A stretch of DNA of 64,000 nt, taken from assembly GCA_947650365.1 (NCBI GenBank), contig OX393550.1, positions 69,123,744 to 69,187,743 of the forward strand, in the 5' to 3' direction. Position 1 is the stretch's first letter, and each line of letters begins with the position of its first letter. Positions 11,060 through 22,546 of this stretch are shown in pieces. A program made the translations under genes and the position numbers. The notes beneath the pieces are model-generated. The model was not told the DNA's origin. It searched no databases and worked only from the letters and a program-made list of their open reading frames with translations. Origin of the DNA: Chamaelirium japonicum (lineage: Eukaryota > Streptophyta > Magnoliopsida > Liliales > Melanthiaceae).

Positions 11060-13290
11060 ATGGCTTCCTTCCTCCTCGGCAGAACCCTTCGATTCTCTCT
11101 CTCCTCTTCAATCTTGTGCCGCCGCCATCGTCGGCCCCTGTTCTACTCCTCTCTTACCTCTCCTTCCTCATCGCCTCTCATCCCGAGAGCGGTACCCCGA
11201 ACCCTCGGGGCGACGCCGCCTTCTCTCCCTCCCCTTCGTTTTGCGTCTTCCAAGGTTGGAAGAGCGGATGAGATCCTCAAACAAGCTCTCAAGTCCGAGA
11301 TCGACTGCACCGTGCAAGAGGGCTCGTCCCATCAGGTAAACCCATCATGTGGTGTTTACCATTGTTCTCCTTCCCTTTTTCTTGTAAAATTTAAAATGTC
11401 AAGTTTCCCCCCCTATAGTTTTCCTTTATATCAACTTTCACACTCCAATTATAATTGGAACCCTCTTTTGGCTTTCTATTATAGTGTCCTTAATTGTAAA
11501 TTGATAGGTAGGATCAAACTAAAAATTGCCCTTGTTTTCTGAACTGAAGATATGGACCTCTTGGTGAATGGGCATACATGTGGAGGTTACACAAAAATAC
11601 AAAATTACATGGTGTTTGGATATTAATGAGTGCTACAGAAATACAACATTGAGCATACATATGCGCAAAACTACCTGTTGTATAGAGGAGCCCCGATTTA
11701 GTAATGTAGTGGGGAGCGGCTCCTTTAGCCTTTTATCTCACAATTCTCATCCACACAAGGGGTATCATACTATCGTGAAATTTTAAATCGGTTCTATGAA
11801 AGGAAATTCTAGTTGATTAACAACAATTTTCGAGAAAAAAAGGCAGTTGATGTGGTAGATTTGGATGAATATTTTTATGTATATGAAAAATATAAATATC
11901 AATCTTTACTCTATGGTTGTTTACTTCTCTAGGAACTAGGTAAGATTAAGTGTAAGGAGCATTATGTTGCTTCAATCTGAGGCCGATCTCTAGTGATGCT
12001 TGATTGTCAAGTTTCACACTCCAAACATAGTTGGTACCCTCTTTTGGATTTCTATTATAGTGTGGCCATAATTGTGAATGGATAGGTAGGATCAAATTAA
12101 AAGCTGCCCTTTGTTTTATGAATTTAAGATATTTAACTCTTGGCGAATGATGTAAGTGGAGGTTACACAAAATTACATGTGTTTGGATGTTTATGAGTGC
12201 TGCATGAATACAACATTGTAGGAGCATCTGTATCCACAAAACTACTTGTTTGTGTAGAGGAGCCCATTTTAGTAATGTAGTGTAGAGCGGCTCCTTTTAT
12301 CTCATCCACAGGGGGTATCATGATCGTTTAAAATTGCTTCTATGATACAATATTTATTTGATTAACAAAAAATTTGTGGAAGAAAAAAGACATCTGATGG
12401 GTAGATTTGGATTAATACTTTTCGTATATGAAAAATATAAATATCAATCTTTACTATATGATTGTCTACTTCTCTAGGAACTTGTAAGATTAAGTGCTAG
12501 GAGCATTATGTTGCTTCAATCTAAGACTGACCTCTAGTGATGGTGATTGTCAACTTACACATTCTAAAGAGTTGGAGCCCTCTTTTGGCTTTTTATTATA
12601 GTGGCCATACATTTGTTGTTATGAAAGTTTTTCCATGTTTTTTCTAACAACTTCCATCAATGTTTTTGTAGGTCTTCCCCTCCTCCTTGGACCTTCAAAC
12701 CATCTTAATATGTTCTCAATTATCTTGTCCTCAATTGGTGCCACTTTAATACTTTATCTAATATCACCATTCCTCACTATATCCCTCCTAGTTTGTCTGC
12801 ACATCCACCTCAACATTCACTTTTCTGCCACACCAATCTTATGAGCTTGAGCTCATTTTAAGGGCCAACAGTCTGAGCCATATAACATTGCTGGTGTTAT
12901 TGCTATTGTGTAAAATTTTTCCTTGAGTCTTAGAGGCATGCGTCGATCACATAACTCTCCCGTTACCCCTCTTCACTTCATCCAACCCGCTCTAATCCTA
13001 TTGGGTATATCATCTATCTCTCCATTCCTTTGTATGACAGACCCAAGATACCAAAAATAATTATATTGTTGTTCTTCTTGGCCATCAATTGTGACATGGG
13101 CATTATTGATGCGGTACACTCGTGCAAATTAATGTTTGTTATGAAATTCAACAAGATAATAAATATTAATAATAAAAGTAAGGCTCTTGCGATTAACTTT
13201 CACATTATGAGAAATACCAGAGGGATTGTAGTCAAGGCGGCGCCTAGGTGTTTTGGCCTCTCTAGGCAAAGTAGTGCCTAGGCGGTATCA

Positions 13291-13362
<72 letters not shown>

Positions 13363-16300
13363 ATCATATGGTGCAGTGTGTGGTGCGTGCGGTGCGCTTG
13401 AAGGCTACCAGCGCACACCGCACGCACGACACATCGCACTGAATCATCCCTCTCTATATATGTATATATATATCTTGCTATAAAATTATATGTTTTCCTA
13501 TTATTCGTACCTACTAAACTTTAGTAAAGAAAATAAAATGATATTTTCTATATGCTCAAGAGGATGGAAGGAATTAACACGGATCAAAACAAAAGTTGTA
13601 AATGTAAACAATAAAAAAACATCAAAATCATTATCACCATTTCCATGAAGGTTTATTTCATTTGAAACATGACTCCCTATAAAAATCATCACAAACTTCA
13701 ATATTTTCAAGTGTTTGGGGGATCCAAAACGCCTAGGCATTGCCTTGACTACATTGGCCAAAGGTTTGGTATTTATGATTGAACAGACATGTGTAGGTTG
13801 TGAGAGTGGACTTTTAAGAAGCCTGAAAAAACTAGGGGTGCAACTTGGGTCGGGTAAAACTGAGAACCGACCCAACCCGACCTAAACGGGTCGGGTTAGT
13901 TTGGATATTTTGACTAAACGAGTTGGTTCGGTTCTAAGTTTTGTGGACCCGACTAAATATGGGTCGGTTCCGGGTTGGGGATTGGGTAGACCCGACCCAA
14001 CCCGAGAACCGAACTCTAATATATTAGGTCACATATATATGTCACAGGATGGACTTTTGGGCACTATTACACTAGCACCCGAGTAAACTTTAGTTTTTTG
14101 CTAACACTGAACCAACTACCAAGAGAACTCATTGGGTGGCTAAAACCTAAAGCCCGTGGACCTCCGGCTTGCTAGTAAATAGCCGAAGGCCATTATTTTT
14201 TTAGACTAACTACCAACCCGACCTTAGTGTGGGTTGGGTTGGTTCGGGTTTATGCATAAGTCGGGTTGGTTCAGGTTTCAATATGGTAGAAGCGAACTAG
14301 TTCGGTTACGTTTCTGGTTAGCTCAAACTTGAACCAACCCGACCCAAGTTGCACCCCTAGAAAAAACGAATGTTTGGGAGTTGAGAAACTCCAGGGGGCA
14401 TAGGCAGTCTGACTAACAAAGTCAGATCTAAAGGACTCTAAAGGCTTTCAACCAATTTATTGTGTCAAAGTCAAACAGTTGAACATTCATATATTCATGC
14501 AATGTTAAAGGGTTCTAATAAACCAACTAATGATATTTCAGCAATAAAGATCAGGTCTAAAGCAATTATGGATTTATCAAAGGGAAAGACTTAAAAGATT
14601 CAAGACGAGATAGGGGGGCGATCAAACCCGCTGTCAAAAGACTTGAGAGATGATCCAACAATGGGAAACCGGGAATGGTACAAACCGTACCGGTCGGTTC
14701 ATACCGATCTGTATTTTGACATTTACGAGTAAGCCGGAGGTCCACGTTGGGCTTTAGGTTTTAGCCACCCAATGTGTTCTCTTGGTAGTTGGTTCAACGT
14801 TAGCAAAAAACTAAAGTTTACTCGGGTGCTAGTGTGATGGTGCCCAAAAGTCCAACGTGAACCAATGTTAAAATACCGGTCGGTACGAACCGTACCGGCT
14901 GGTTCAAACCGGGACTGGACTGAACCGCACCAGTATTCACCTGATACCGGTCGCGAGGAATAAACCGGATAAAAACTGACCGTTTCAACCAAGTACTAGT
15001 TTGAACCGGCCGGTTTAAACCGACAACGGGTATTTACTATTTAGTATGGTTTTGGGGGTTTTCTTTATTCCGGTTTTAATTTTTTATACATCTTTCTTCA
15101 TTTCCATATGAGATGAAGCTTCAAATAAGCTGGATTTACAAGATTTGAAGCCAAAAACTCGGTTTTGAATATCAAAATCATATTTGAAGGTATGTTTTTA
15201 TCATTGTTTTTTCATATTTCTTTTCTTTTGTTGTATTTTTTTTGAAAATAACCAAATAATTGTGAGGAAATTATTGATATGGGCCAGATCTTTGCCATCA
15301 AAGCTTAGATCTATAAGATTTGAAGTATCATCTCCAAATTTGCATGATCGGTTCATGCAAATTTGGGATTTTTTTAATTTTAATTTTCTTTTGTTGCATT
15401 GTTTTTGGAAAAAAAGTAATTGTTGTGAAATTGTTGATATGGGTCAGATCTATGCCATCAAAGCTTAGATCTATCAGATTTGAAGCATTATCTCCAAATT
15501 ATGCAATGATTATGAATTGTGTTTTGTAATCCCTAAGCATAATACTAGACTAATCTAATATATAAAATTGAATAAGTATATGAAATTCCACAATTTAGAA
15601 TCACACAGTGAATACAATGATTTTATAACTTAAAAAGACTGGTTCATACCTATAACTAGTTTACTAATGACAAAAAAAATCACAAACCAATATTTTAGAT
15701 CATTTTGGATTTTTTGATTATATTTTTAAATTTTTTTGAAACAAAAAATCAATTCACACCGGTATGGACTGGTTTAGACCGTTACCGGTTCATACCACTC
15801 GGTCCGAACCGTTTTTCCGGCCGATCGATAATTTGTCCGCGACTGGTATTTTTATCCATGGGCATGCGTGGTCTCAAACTCACATATGCCATTTTTAATT
15901 TTAATCTCGAAAAAAATTAATTAAGAAAATTGATAATGTGGTTGCATGCGAATGTGATCATGATGCCAGACAAAATCGCTGAGAGGAGGGGCGAGGAATA
16001 TTATCTTCACAAGGGGAGATAGTGGGGGAGAAGAGAGGAGGGGGAAGATCTGGAGTCCACCGGATTTGGGGAATTCACCCCTAATCGCATCCAGTCCAGG
16101 AAACCCTATTCGAGGCTTGCAAACGACATTCTTGTTTCATCAAAGGGAAGGCCTATAAGTAGGCTTATATTGCTTGGCCTTCAAGAAACTATAATATGAA
16201 CTACCAAAAATAAAAGATAAGGCTTTCCATAATTGAAAAGATCTAAATCTACCTTAAATGATATCTTTAAAACATTCATATTTAATAAATACGAAAGAAG

Positions 16301-19300
16301 ATATTTTCGGATTAAAATAATAATTTCTAAATAAAACGATTATTTTATTCAGATTTTATTATTTATTTCGAAAATTATTATTTTAGGAATTATTAAATCC
16401 GAAATTATTTTTAATAAAGTCTCGAGCGCGTGTTTGCTGACTCGGGCCATTGAAGTCATGCAGGCTGGGCCCTGTCCCCATCATTTACCCTCTGTGGAGC
16501 CGTGGCAGGGTCCGGTAGCAAAACTCACATCATTAGGGTCGCCGAAGAATCGTCATGAAATCCGCAACTGGTGATAGATGTCTAGCTGATGTAGTCGCAC
16601 TGCACTGTAGTCATCTCTTGGGTCCCACGCGAAAGTGGTACTGCTGTCGAGCGGGGATCAGGAGTTAGGGAAATGTTTACGCATGCTAAAAAAGACATCC
16701 CCTGTGGCAGGCTGACAGTGATGCCCTGTAGGACGATGTAGACATACTGCTGAAGAAAGAGTGGATATGCTGATTGTTGCTCTACTCTGAGGAAATCCAT
16801 GGGCTGAAGGGTATGCACGCAAAAATCAAGTACTGGAAGTGAGGGCTCCACTAGAAATGCAGGTACTGGTGGGGCCGCTGGTGACGTTGGACACTCAACA
16901 ACAGACTCTGGTGAAGATTCCGCTGAAGGTGTTGTAGCGGGAAGCGGCTCCACTGGAGGTAGAGGTAGGACCTGCGGTACAGGCACCGCAGGTGGTGCTA
17001 TCGGCACAAGAGGTGCAATCGATGGTGGTCTGAATGCCTCTTGCTCCATTTCGCTCAGTAACTGTGTTATATCATCGAATCCGATGAATTGTATTTCAAC
17101 TGATCTTCCTTAATGCAAGAACCATTGGACGAATGGTTCGACCGGTAACATCAGTTCTTGTGCTCGACATCTGATGCGACCAATTTACAAAATCTCTCTA
17201 AATTTAGACGAATAGAGGGTAGGACCAGAAGTGTTCATCCAATCTAGGAGCCGTGCATGTATGGCGGTCTGATGGTAGGACATAATCATCTTTGCTGATG
17301 GGATCCAAGGTTCGTGAGCACTTTGCGAGGATCTGTCGCATGCCGAAGATAAAGATCAGTGCTTTCGGGAGATGCGAGGGGTTGCCGATGGAATCAGAGT
17401 AGACCAAAGGGCTGGCGGGGATGGAGGGGTTTGCTGCGATGAAAAGAGAAGCCGGGAGGCTTTGCAAGACCCGTGCAGCCAAAACTGGGGCTTCACGGCC
17501 TTGAGTAAGCCATCAGAGGAGCCGGGAGGGCTTCAGGAGACCGTACAGATGAAAGAGGCGTCACGGTCTTCGGGAGGAGCGAAGAAAGGCCGCACGACCT
17601 TTTAAGAATCGGCATCCAACTTGGGGGGGTGCTAGGGGTGCCTCTCGAGTTGTTGCTACTGCTGTTGTTTTCCTATGGGTTCTCGCGGGGGTGTCCCAGT
17701 GGAAATAAGGCCACGCGATTATATTTTCCGTGGCTCCATCTGTGCACAAAGAAAAATGGAAGGGGCTCATGATTGGGGGTTCGACCTTGAGCTAGGGGTG
17801 AAGACGCAGGTGAGGCTGGCGGAGCGGTTGAAGTTGGACGGCATCGGGCTGGATCAGATGGGCACCGGGCAAGCACCGGGGTTGCTGACCCGAACCGGCA
17901 GTGACCAGGATAACTGGGACGAAGCCGATTGAAGGCTGGGGAGGGTCGGGCGGTGCCGAGGTGGTCTGATTAGGGTTAGGTGGTGTTGGGTGTGGCCAGG
18001 AGGACTCTGGTGGGCTGGAGCAAGGTCGGTAGGGGCAGCGAGTGCCTCAAACGACTGACGAAGCAACTGATCGAGGTCGGGCAGCTCGCAGTCGCAGGTA
18101 AGGGCGTATTGATGTTGTAGGGCGGTGACGATTGGATGTTGATATAATAACGACGAACAATGCTGATGACGACGAAGATGACGAGGGCGACAAAGTTCCT
18201 AGCTGATCGCTCAACGGAAAGAACCGTCAAGAGTTGGCTCAGATACCAAACTGATGCGGGACAAAATCGCCGAAAGGAGGGAAAGATCCGGAGTCCACCG
18301 GGTTCGGGGAATCCACCCCTGATTGCATCCAGTCCAGGAAACCCTAATTGAAGCTCGCAAGCAACTTTTTTTTTCTTAGTTCATCATAACATTCTTTTTT
18401 CATCAAAGGGAAGGCTTATAAGTAGGCTTACATTGCTTGGTCTCCTTATTCTCCAAGAAATCAGAAGATTAACTATCAAAAATAAAAGGTAAGGCTTTCC
18501 GTAATTGAAAAGGTCTAAATCTACCATAAATGATATCCTTAAAATTTTCATATTTAATAAATCCGAAAACAAGATATTTTCGGATTAAAATAATAATTTT
18601 GAAATAAAATAATTATTTTATTCCGAATATAATATTTTATTCTGAAAATTACTATTTTAGGAATTATTAAATTTGAAATTATTTTTAATAAAGTCTCGAG
18701 CGGGTGTCTGTGTACTCAGGCCAATAAAGTCGTGCAGTCTGGGCCCTTTCCCCATTAGATCACATATGCAATTTGGTAATCAAATTGCACAAACCGATAT
18801 GTTGTTTTACAAAGTTTGTAATTTCGATTTCGACCAATATCTTGTCACTCTAGAATATGGAAATATTTCTTGAAAATTTTTCGTCAGTGTGACAATATTG
18901 CAGTTTTATAGAAATGGTGGAAATATTGATTTTTTGGCAGAATTTTTCAATGAAATCGTATATAGATATAAATCAAGCATATATACATACTTTGGAATAC
19001 TTGGATAATATTTCTACCCTAAATGGGGGGTAGAGCTTCACATAATATGTATTTTATGCATGTTGTGCTAATAAGCTTGATATACAACAATCTAAACAAA
19101 CAAATAATGAAAATCGTTATATGATGGAATTTTTCCACAAAACTTGGTACAATCGTAAATCAAACATAGATACATACTTTGAAACATTTATGTGATGGAA
19201 AAAAAACAAATAATGAAATATTGGTTATTTGATGAAAATTCTCCACAAAACTCAGTACAGTCGTAAATCAAACATAGATACACTCTTCGGAACATTTATC

Positions 19301-21614
19301 AGATAAAATAAACATTTTTTTAAGAAATATCCAAATTGATCTTGAAAGACTTAGGAACTAGAGCTCGAAGAAAAGTTTTACTGAAGAAACGTGAAGTAAA
19401 GTTTCCAATTGTAAAAGGTGTAGTAAATTTTTGAAATAATTATAGAGCAAAGTCTATAAAAGCCAATTTTATTATGACTCAATTCATAATCCCCAAAAAA
19501 ATTATTCAACAAAATTTCACGTTGTGCGTATATTCCCGTCGAAGCCCACCGAAAGCCTCCCCCTAGTGCGCTAGGCCCCACTTGTGTGCAATCGTACCTC
19601 CAAAAATTTAAAGTTGCATTTCGCAGAAATTTTGTTGCAATTTTGGCGTTGCGTGCGAGAAGCTTTTGGCACATCCTTATATGTCGGCCCACGTTGTGTG
19701 GGCCCCCCATGTCTGTCGAAATATCACGATATATTGCGATATTCTTGCATTTTCAGAATCGTTAGATTTCGTAAAGTGGATTTTGTGCCGCCCGATGAGA
19801 AAAATGATATATTTCGTGAAATTTCGCAAAATATATTTATTTTTCATCCTTGGGTTGTGATAACATTGATCATTTTTACGATAGGTTGATAGGTATAGAT
19901 GATCAAAATGGTACTATGAGGTCATTATAATTTGTTATTATAATCACATTTACTTGATTGAATAATGGAGATCAAGGTCTTTGCATTTTTTTTTCCAGGG
20001 GAACTCGAGAGATTACTTTAGACGTACCTAGATTCTCTGTTACCGAAAATCCGATTTTATTCAGTAAACGTTCGCTACATAATTCTTTCTCGATGTTTTT
20101 TAAAAGTCAAGATTTTGTAAAAACATCACAATTTTCATGTATCTATCCTGACTTACATGTTTTAATCCTGATCGATCACATTTTAATCACATCATGTACT
20201 GCAGCTACTGCACAAAAAACCTGGGGAGCATTGGTATATAAATTTATTTTTTAATTCTATCGTTTGTTTCTCGACTCTTTTTTGACTTTCCCGACTTTTT
20301 CCCAATTTTCCCGACTTCTCCTCTAGCTCTTTTTTTTTATCGACTTCTGACTTCGTAACTATGCCTACATTGTAGAATGCTATTCAGTCATCCCGTTTTC
20401 CACCTAGATTGGGCCATCCTGACATGGCATTTGATCTCAACCATCCGTTTCATCCATGCCCGACGGGTGAATCGTACCCAGGCTGGCTGGCAGGCAAAGG
20501 GATGGTGTGATCAGGTGCCACATCATGATGCCCCGATCCGGATGGGAAACTGATTTCTGAATAGGTTTGCTCATGTATATCACATCAAGTTCTGAAACTT
20601 GGTTTCCAATATTATAAAGTTTAGGTTTCTTAAGATTATTCTGGTATATCTGACATGATCATATGAGAGACATGATTAAGTGAAAATAAAACCTATACAT
20701 TCTAATCTATGCAATTCTCACTTTTTCCTTACTCTTGCATGGGTAAACAAAACCTTTGCCACCCTTTATTGGAAGGATGTCTTGCCCCTCTACCTACCAT
20801 GCTTAACGTTTTTTTGTACTTGGGTCTCGGCTTGATTTTTGATGTCGTGATAAAATACATGAAACTGGGCTCTTTTTGTCAACCTAAATGGGTCTGCAGC
20901 TATATTGAAGACTTGACTTGTCCCTTAAATATATTGTAAATATCGTCCCCATCTCCTTGCAGGAAGTTGATTTACCTGATGGTTTTCCGTTTGAGATCAT
21001 TGATACTCCTGGTGATCAATCAATAACCCTTAAGCGAGACTTTCCAGGTGAGAGCATCCAAGTCACTGTTTTCATGGATCTTGAAGGGGAGGCTGATGAT
21101 GAGGATGATGACGGGAATAACAAAGACGAAGGTTCTGTACATCCAACCATGACTTTGGTTGTGAAGATTGATAAAGGAGATGGTCCCATCTTGGAATTCT
21201 GTTGCAATCTGAATTTCGATGAACTTTCAATTGAAAGCATGGTACTGAAAAAGCAGCATTCCGAGTCTGATGATCAGGGTGATTATCAAGGACCTGAGTA
21301 CTCGTAAGTCACATTTCTCAGAATACTCTAGTCATTTGTTTGAGTAGAGAGCAGCCTTTGGTCGAGCAAAGTATGAAACAAAGTTTTTTGGGATGCATCG
21401 ACTGAAGACCTTGAATCTAAATTAATAATCTTGTGCTTTGTCTGTGGCTTGCAGGGACTTGGATGAGAAATTGCAAAAGGCATTGCACAACTACCTGGAA
21501 GTGAGAGGCATCAAGAGTTCCCTGTTTGATTTCCTGCAGGAGTACATGCTGAGCAAGGACGAGAAGGAGTACTTAACATGGCTGAAGAACATGATGAAAT
21601 TCATTGAGAATTGA
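11060..21614 (+). CDS. Mitochondrial glycoprotein / p32 (MAM33) family protein, three exons
   Basis: Exons are 11060-11335, 20963-21303 and 21455-21614. Splice sites are CAG|GTAAAC...TTGCAG|GA (phase 0) and TC|GTAAGT...TTGCAG|GG (phase 2). The product is 258 aa, the usual length for plant members. Residues 1-70 are rich in Ser, Arg and Leu and lack acidic residues, which predicts a mitochondrial targeting peptide. Exon 2 begins EVDLPDGFPFEIIDTPGD, and residues about 125-145 form an acidic run (EGEADDEDDDGNNKDEG) as expected for this very acidic trimeric matrix protein. Exon 3 holds the conserved C-terminus: LQKALHNYLEVRGIKSSLF, then FLQEYMLSKDEKEYLTWLKN. Homologues act in the mitochondrial matrix, in oxidative phosphorylation and mitochondrial ribosome biogenesis. 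Intron 1 is 9627 bp and full of transposons. The 3' UTR lies within about 21615-22110. Family assignment is firm; the specific role is inferred. Confidence 0.93.
11436..12610. repeat. Tandem repeat of about 560 bp in intron 1, two copies plus a partial third
   Basis: The landmark (TTTCACACTCC...CCCTCTTTTGG...TATTATAGTG) recurs at 11436, 12012 and 12554. Copies 1 and 2 also share GGTAGGATCAAA, GTGGAGGTTACACAAAA, GTAGAGGAGCCC, AGCGGCTCCTTT and AGCATTATGTTGCTTCAATCT in the same order. Copies have diverged by many substitutions and small indels, so the duplication is old. Confidence 0.88.
12640..13070 (-). pseudogene. LINE (L1-type) ORF2 3' fragment
   Basis: The minus strand encodes, in broken frames, pieces of the plant L1 segment downstream of reverse transcriptase: MKWRGVTGELCDRRMP, LKEKFYTIAITPAMLYGSDCW, and upstream-in-genome remnants matching the helix with RMLRWMCG. 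It is a 5'-truncated insertion within intron 1, with stops. It is an internal relic; no poly(A) tail or target duplication was resolved. Confidence 0.7.
13291..13358. repeat. (CT)n(TA)n microsatellite
   Basis: About 22 bp of CT followed by about 46 bp of TA, inside the MITE. Confidence 0.97.
13359..13451. mobile_element. Small foldback element
   Basis: AGGGATCATATGGTGCAGTG at the left is the imperfect inverse of CACTGAATCATCCCT at the right. The GC-rich arms (GTGCGTGCGGTGCGC against GCGCACACCGCACGCAC) give about 40-bp arms around a 13-bp loop. It lies directly after the TA tract and another TA run follows, suggesting insertion into a TA microsatellite. Confidence 0.7.
13833..14359. mobile_element. 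hAT-type MITE with perfect 8-bp TSD
   Basis: The termini are TAGGGGTGCAACTTGGGTCG and its inverse ending GTTGCACCCCTA. They are flanked by identical 8-bp duplications GAAAAAAC (13825-13832 and 14360-14367), the size hAT transposase makes. The interior is mainly degenerate GGGTC/CCCGA pentamers, plus a foreign insert at about 14051-14171. It lies in intron 1 of the p32 gene. Confidence 0.9.
14051..14171 (+). repeat. About 120-bp repeat, copy 1
   Basis: This segment (GGACTTTTGGGCACTATTAC to CCTCCGGCTTGC) recurs inverted at 14731-14854 with only a few differences. It interrupts the pentamer pattern of the host MITE, so it looks like an insertion, or one arm of a larger inverted repeat. Confidence 0.85.
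14731..14854 (-). repeat. About 120-bp repeat, copy 2 (inverted)
   Basis: Inverse copy of 14051-14171, sharing AAGCCGGAGGTCCACG, GGGCTTTAGGTTTTAGCC and CTCGGGTGCTAGTGTGATGG in reversed order. Here it sits among ACCGGT-rich DNA. With copy 1 it could fold into a long stem in the pre-mRNA. Confidence 0.85.
14867..15856. mobile_element. Probable non-autonomous DNA element rich in ACCGGT motifs
   Basis: The left edge (TTAAAATACCGGTCGGTACG) resembles the inverse of the right edge (CGCGACTGGTATTTTTAT). Dense degenerate ACCGGT/GGTTCAAACCGG repeats lie near both ends and an AT-rich core lies between. No target duplication was identified, so boundaries are approximate. Confidence 0.45.
15195..15510. 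repeat. Tandem duplication of about 160 bp
   Basis: The landmark TTGATATGGGYCAGATCT recurs at 15274 and 15434. The shared stretch runs from TTTTCTTTTGTTG through AAGCTTAGATCTATMAGATTTGAAG to ATCTCCAAATT. It lies in the core of the ACCGGT-rich element. Confidence 0.8.
15961..16483 (-). repeat. 3' LTR of the 2.8-kb element
   Basis: 523 bp, ending in the TGATG...CATCA-type termini. It matches 18252-18757 throughout, for example CATCCAGTCCAGGAAACCCTA, TCAAAGGGAAGGC and TAATAAAGTCTCGAGCG. Confidence 0.9.
16582..17049 (-). CDS. Open frame inside the non-autonomous LTR element (unknown protein)
   Basis: 155 codons from an ATG at 17049. The N-terminal half is Pro/Ala/Val-rich (PPAVPVPQVLPLPPVEPLP) and acidic-Ser-rich (SAESSPESVVE). 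The rest is ordinary in composition (DFLRVEQQSAYPLFLQQYVY). I do not recognise it. It could be a remnant gag tail or a captured fragment; expression is unproven. The remaining internal sequence (17050-18251) is GC-rich with overlapping short frames and no family features. Confidence 0.3.
   Translation of the reverse strand: MEQEAFRPPSIAPLVPIAPPAVPVPQVLPLPPVEPLPATTPSAESSPESVVECPTSPAAPPVPAFLVEPSLPVLDFCVHTLQPMDFLRVEQQSAYPLFLQQYVYIVLQGITVSLPQGMSFLACVNISLTPDPRSTAVPLSRGTQEMTTVQCDYIS
18240..18251 (-). promoter_or_regulatory. Primer binding site of the 2.8-kb element
   Basis: The minus strand reads TTTGGTATCTGAGCC directly beyond the LTR. It differs from the canonical TGGTATCAGAGC by one base. Confidence 0.75.
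18252..18757 (-). repeat. 5' LTR of the 2.8-kb element
   Basis: About 506 bp, starting TGATGCGGG and ending CCCATTA, where the opposite LTR has CCCATCA. Many substitutions separate it from 15961-16483, so the insertion is not recent. Confidence 0.9.
18895..19310. repeat. AT-rich tandem repeat of about 106 bp
   Basis: CAAATAATGAAA recurs at 19101 and 19207. Both copies continue with CCACAAAACTYRGTACARTCG and GTAAATCAAACATAGATACA, and a more diverged copy precedes them near 18934. Confidence 0.65.
19311..20962. other. Distal part of intron 1, unassigned
   Basis: No coding homology was recognised. The stretch 19505-19760 (GC-richer, with CGATATTGCGATATTC) and the GACTTTCCCGACTT-rich patch at 20275-20360 look transposon-derived. 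The latter ends CTTCGTAACTATG and resembles the terminus of the MITE family at 39163, 44145 and 45431. The intron ends at TTGCAG (20957-20962). Confidence 0.5.
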
Positions 21615-22546
21615 GTACCACATCGGAATTCCAACGAGGATTTTGGTACACCACATCTCTGCAGATGTCTATTTTTTTCGAGTCTTTTCCTTTTGTCACC
21701 TTAGTTTCAGTATTAAGTGGGTCTCTAAGACTTTGCCGTGATGATGAACTGTTGATCCGTGGTATCCTTAATTATGCTTCAAAAGAGAATAGATGTTGGG
21801 GTCTGATTGCAGTTTGCTTTGGCTCCACTCTACTGTTAGGTCCTCTGTTTCAACCTTGGTTCAGAGGTGTGATGGGATGCGGGCTATATTGTACGTCAGA
21901 AGGCCCAACCTGCCTCCTATTTTCAGTAAGATGATCTGTTTGATTTACTTGAGCTTGGTCTCCCTTGGATTTAGGTGGTGTTTATCTTTGAAGTGGCTAG
22001 ACATGCAGGGAACTACATAAGGGTTCAATCTGACAGTTGATAAGGCATTGGAAACTCAGATAACATCTTTTCTGTTCCCTCATTGTCCAACCTACTGCTA
22101 CTGCTACTGCTAAAGAAAATGTTAGAAAGGTAATATATGCAGATAAACCGGAATTACTCGCTACGGGTTGACTCTAGGGTCATCGTGAGCGGTCTGCTTT
22201 AAGGGTTTGAAGAGCCCTAATTATACTCTCTTTGATTTGATAGTGGATTTCTTATGATGCCACCGGCGGACGTAGGCTAAAGGCCGGACCATTTAAAATC
22301 TGTCTTGTGTGATTTGCTTTGTTTATCTTCTCTGTATGTTTGGATTACTTGTTGAACTTTTTGGTATTGTCTTTGTATTGAATCTATATTGTCTTGATTG
22401 GTTCATTGGGCTTCTGCGCATAGCAAGCTGGTATCCGAGCATCCAGGTTCTTGAACTAGGCGATTTGTTTGGTGGGTTTGATTGTCTGGGAAGTGGGAGA
22501 GTCGTCTAACAAGTCTTCTATGTCTATGAAGACAACAATCTCAAAA

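Larger units (their letters stand above)
13227..13753. mobile_element. MITE with GCCTAGGC-rich terminal inverted repeats
   Basis: The left end, TGTAGTCAAGGCGGCGCCTA, is inverted at the right end, TAGGCATTGCCTTGACTACA. Both are followed inward by GTGTTTTGG/CCAAAACG. The interior has been invaded by a CT/TA microsatellite and a small foldback element. No convincing target duplication was found. A related terminus occurs at 52891-52985. Confidence 0.6.
15961..18757 (-). mobile_element. Complete non-autonomous LTR retrotransposon (LARD-like, 2.8 kb)
   Basis: Two direct LTRs (15961-16483 and 18252-18757) enclose about 1.77 kb. The 5-bp duplications are GATCA at 15956-15960 and GATCA at 18758-18762. 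Next to the right LTR the minus strand has TGGTATCTGAGCC, a one-mismatch initiator-Met primer site, and AGAGGGTAAA next to the left LTR is a plausible polypurine tract. The element is therefore minus-strand. No gag, protease, integrase, RT or RNase H is visible, so movement must have used another element's proteins. It sits in intron 1 of the p32 gene. Confidence 0.9.
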
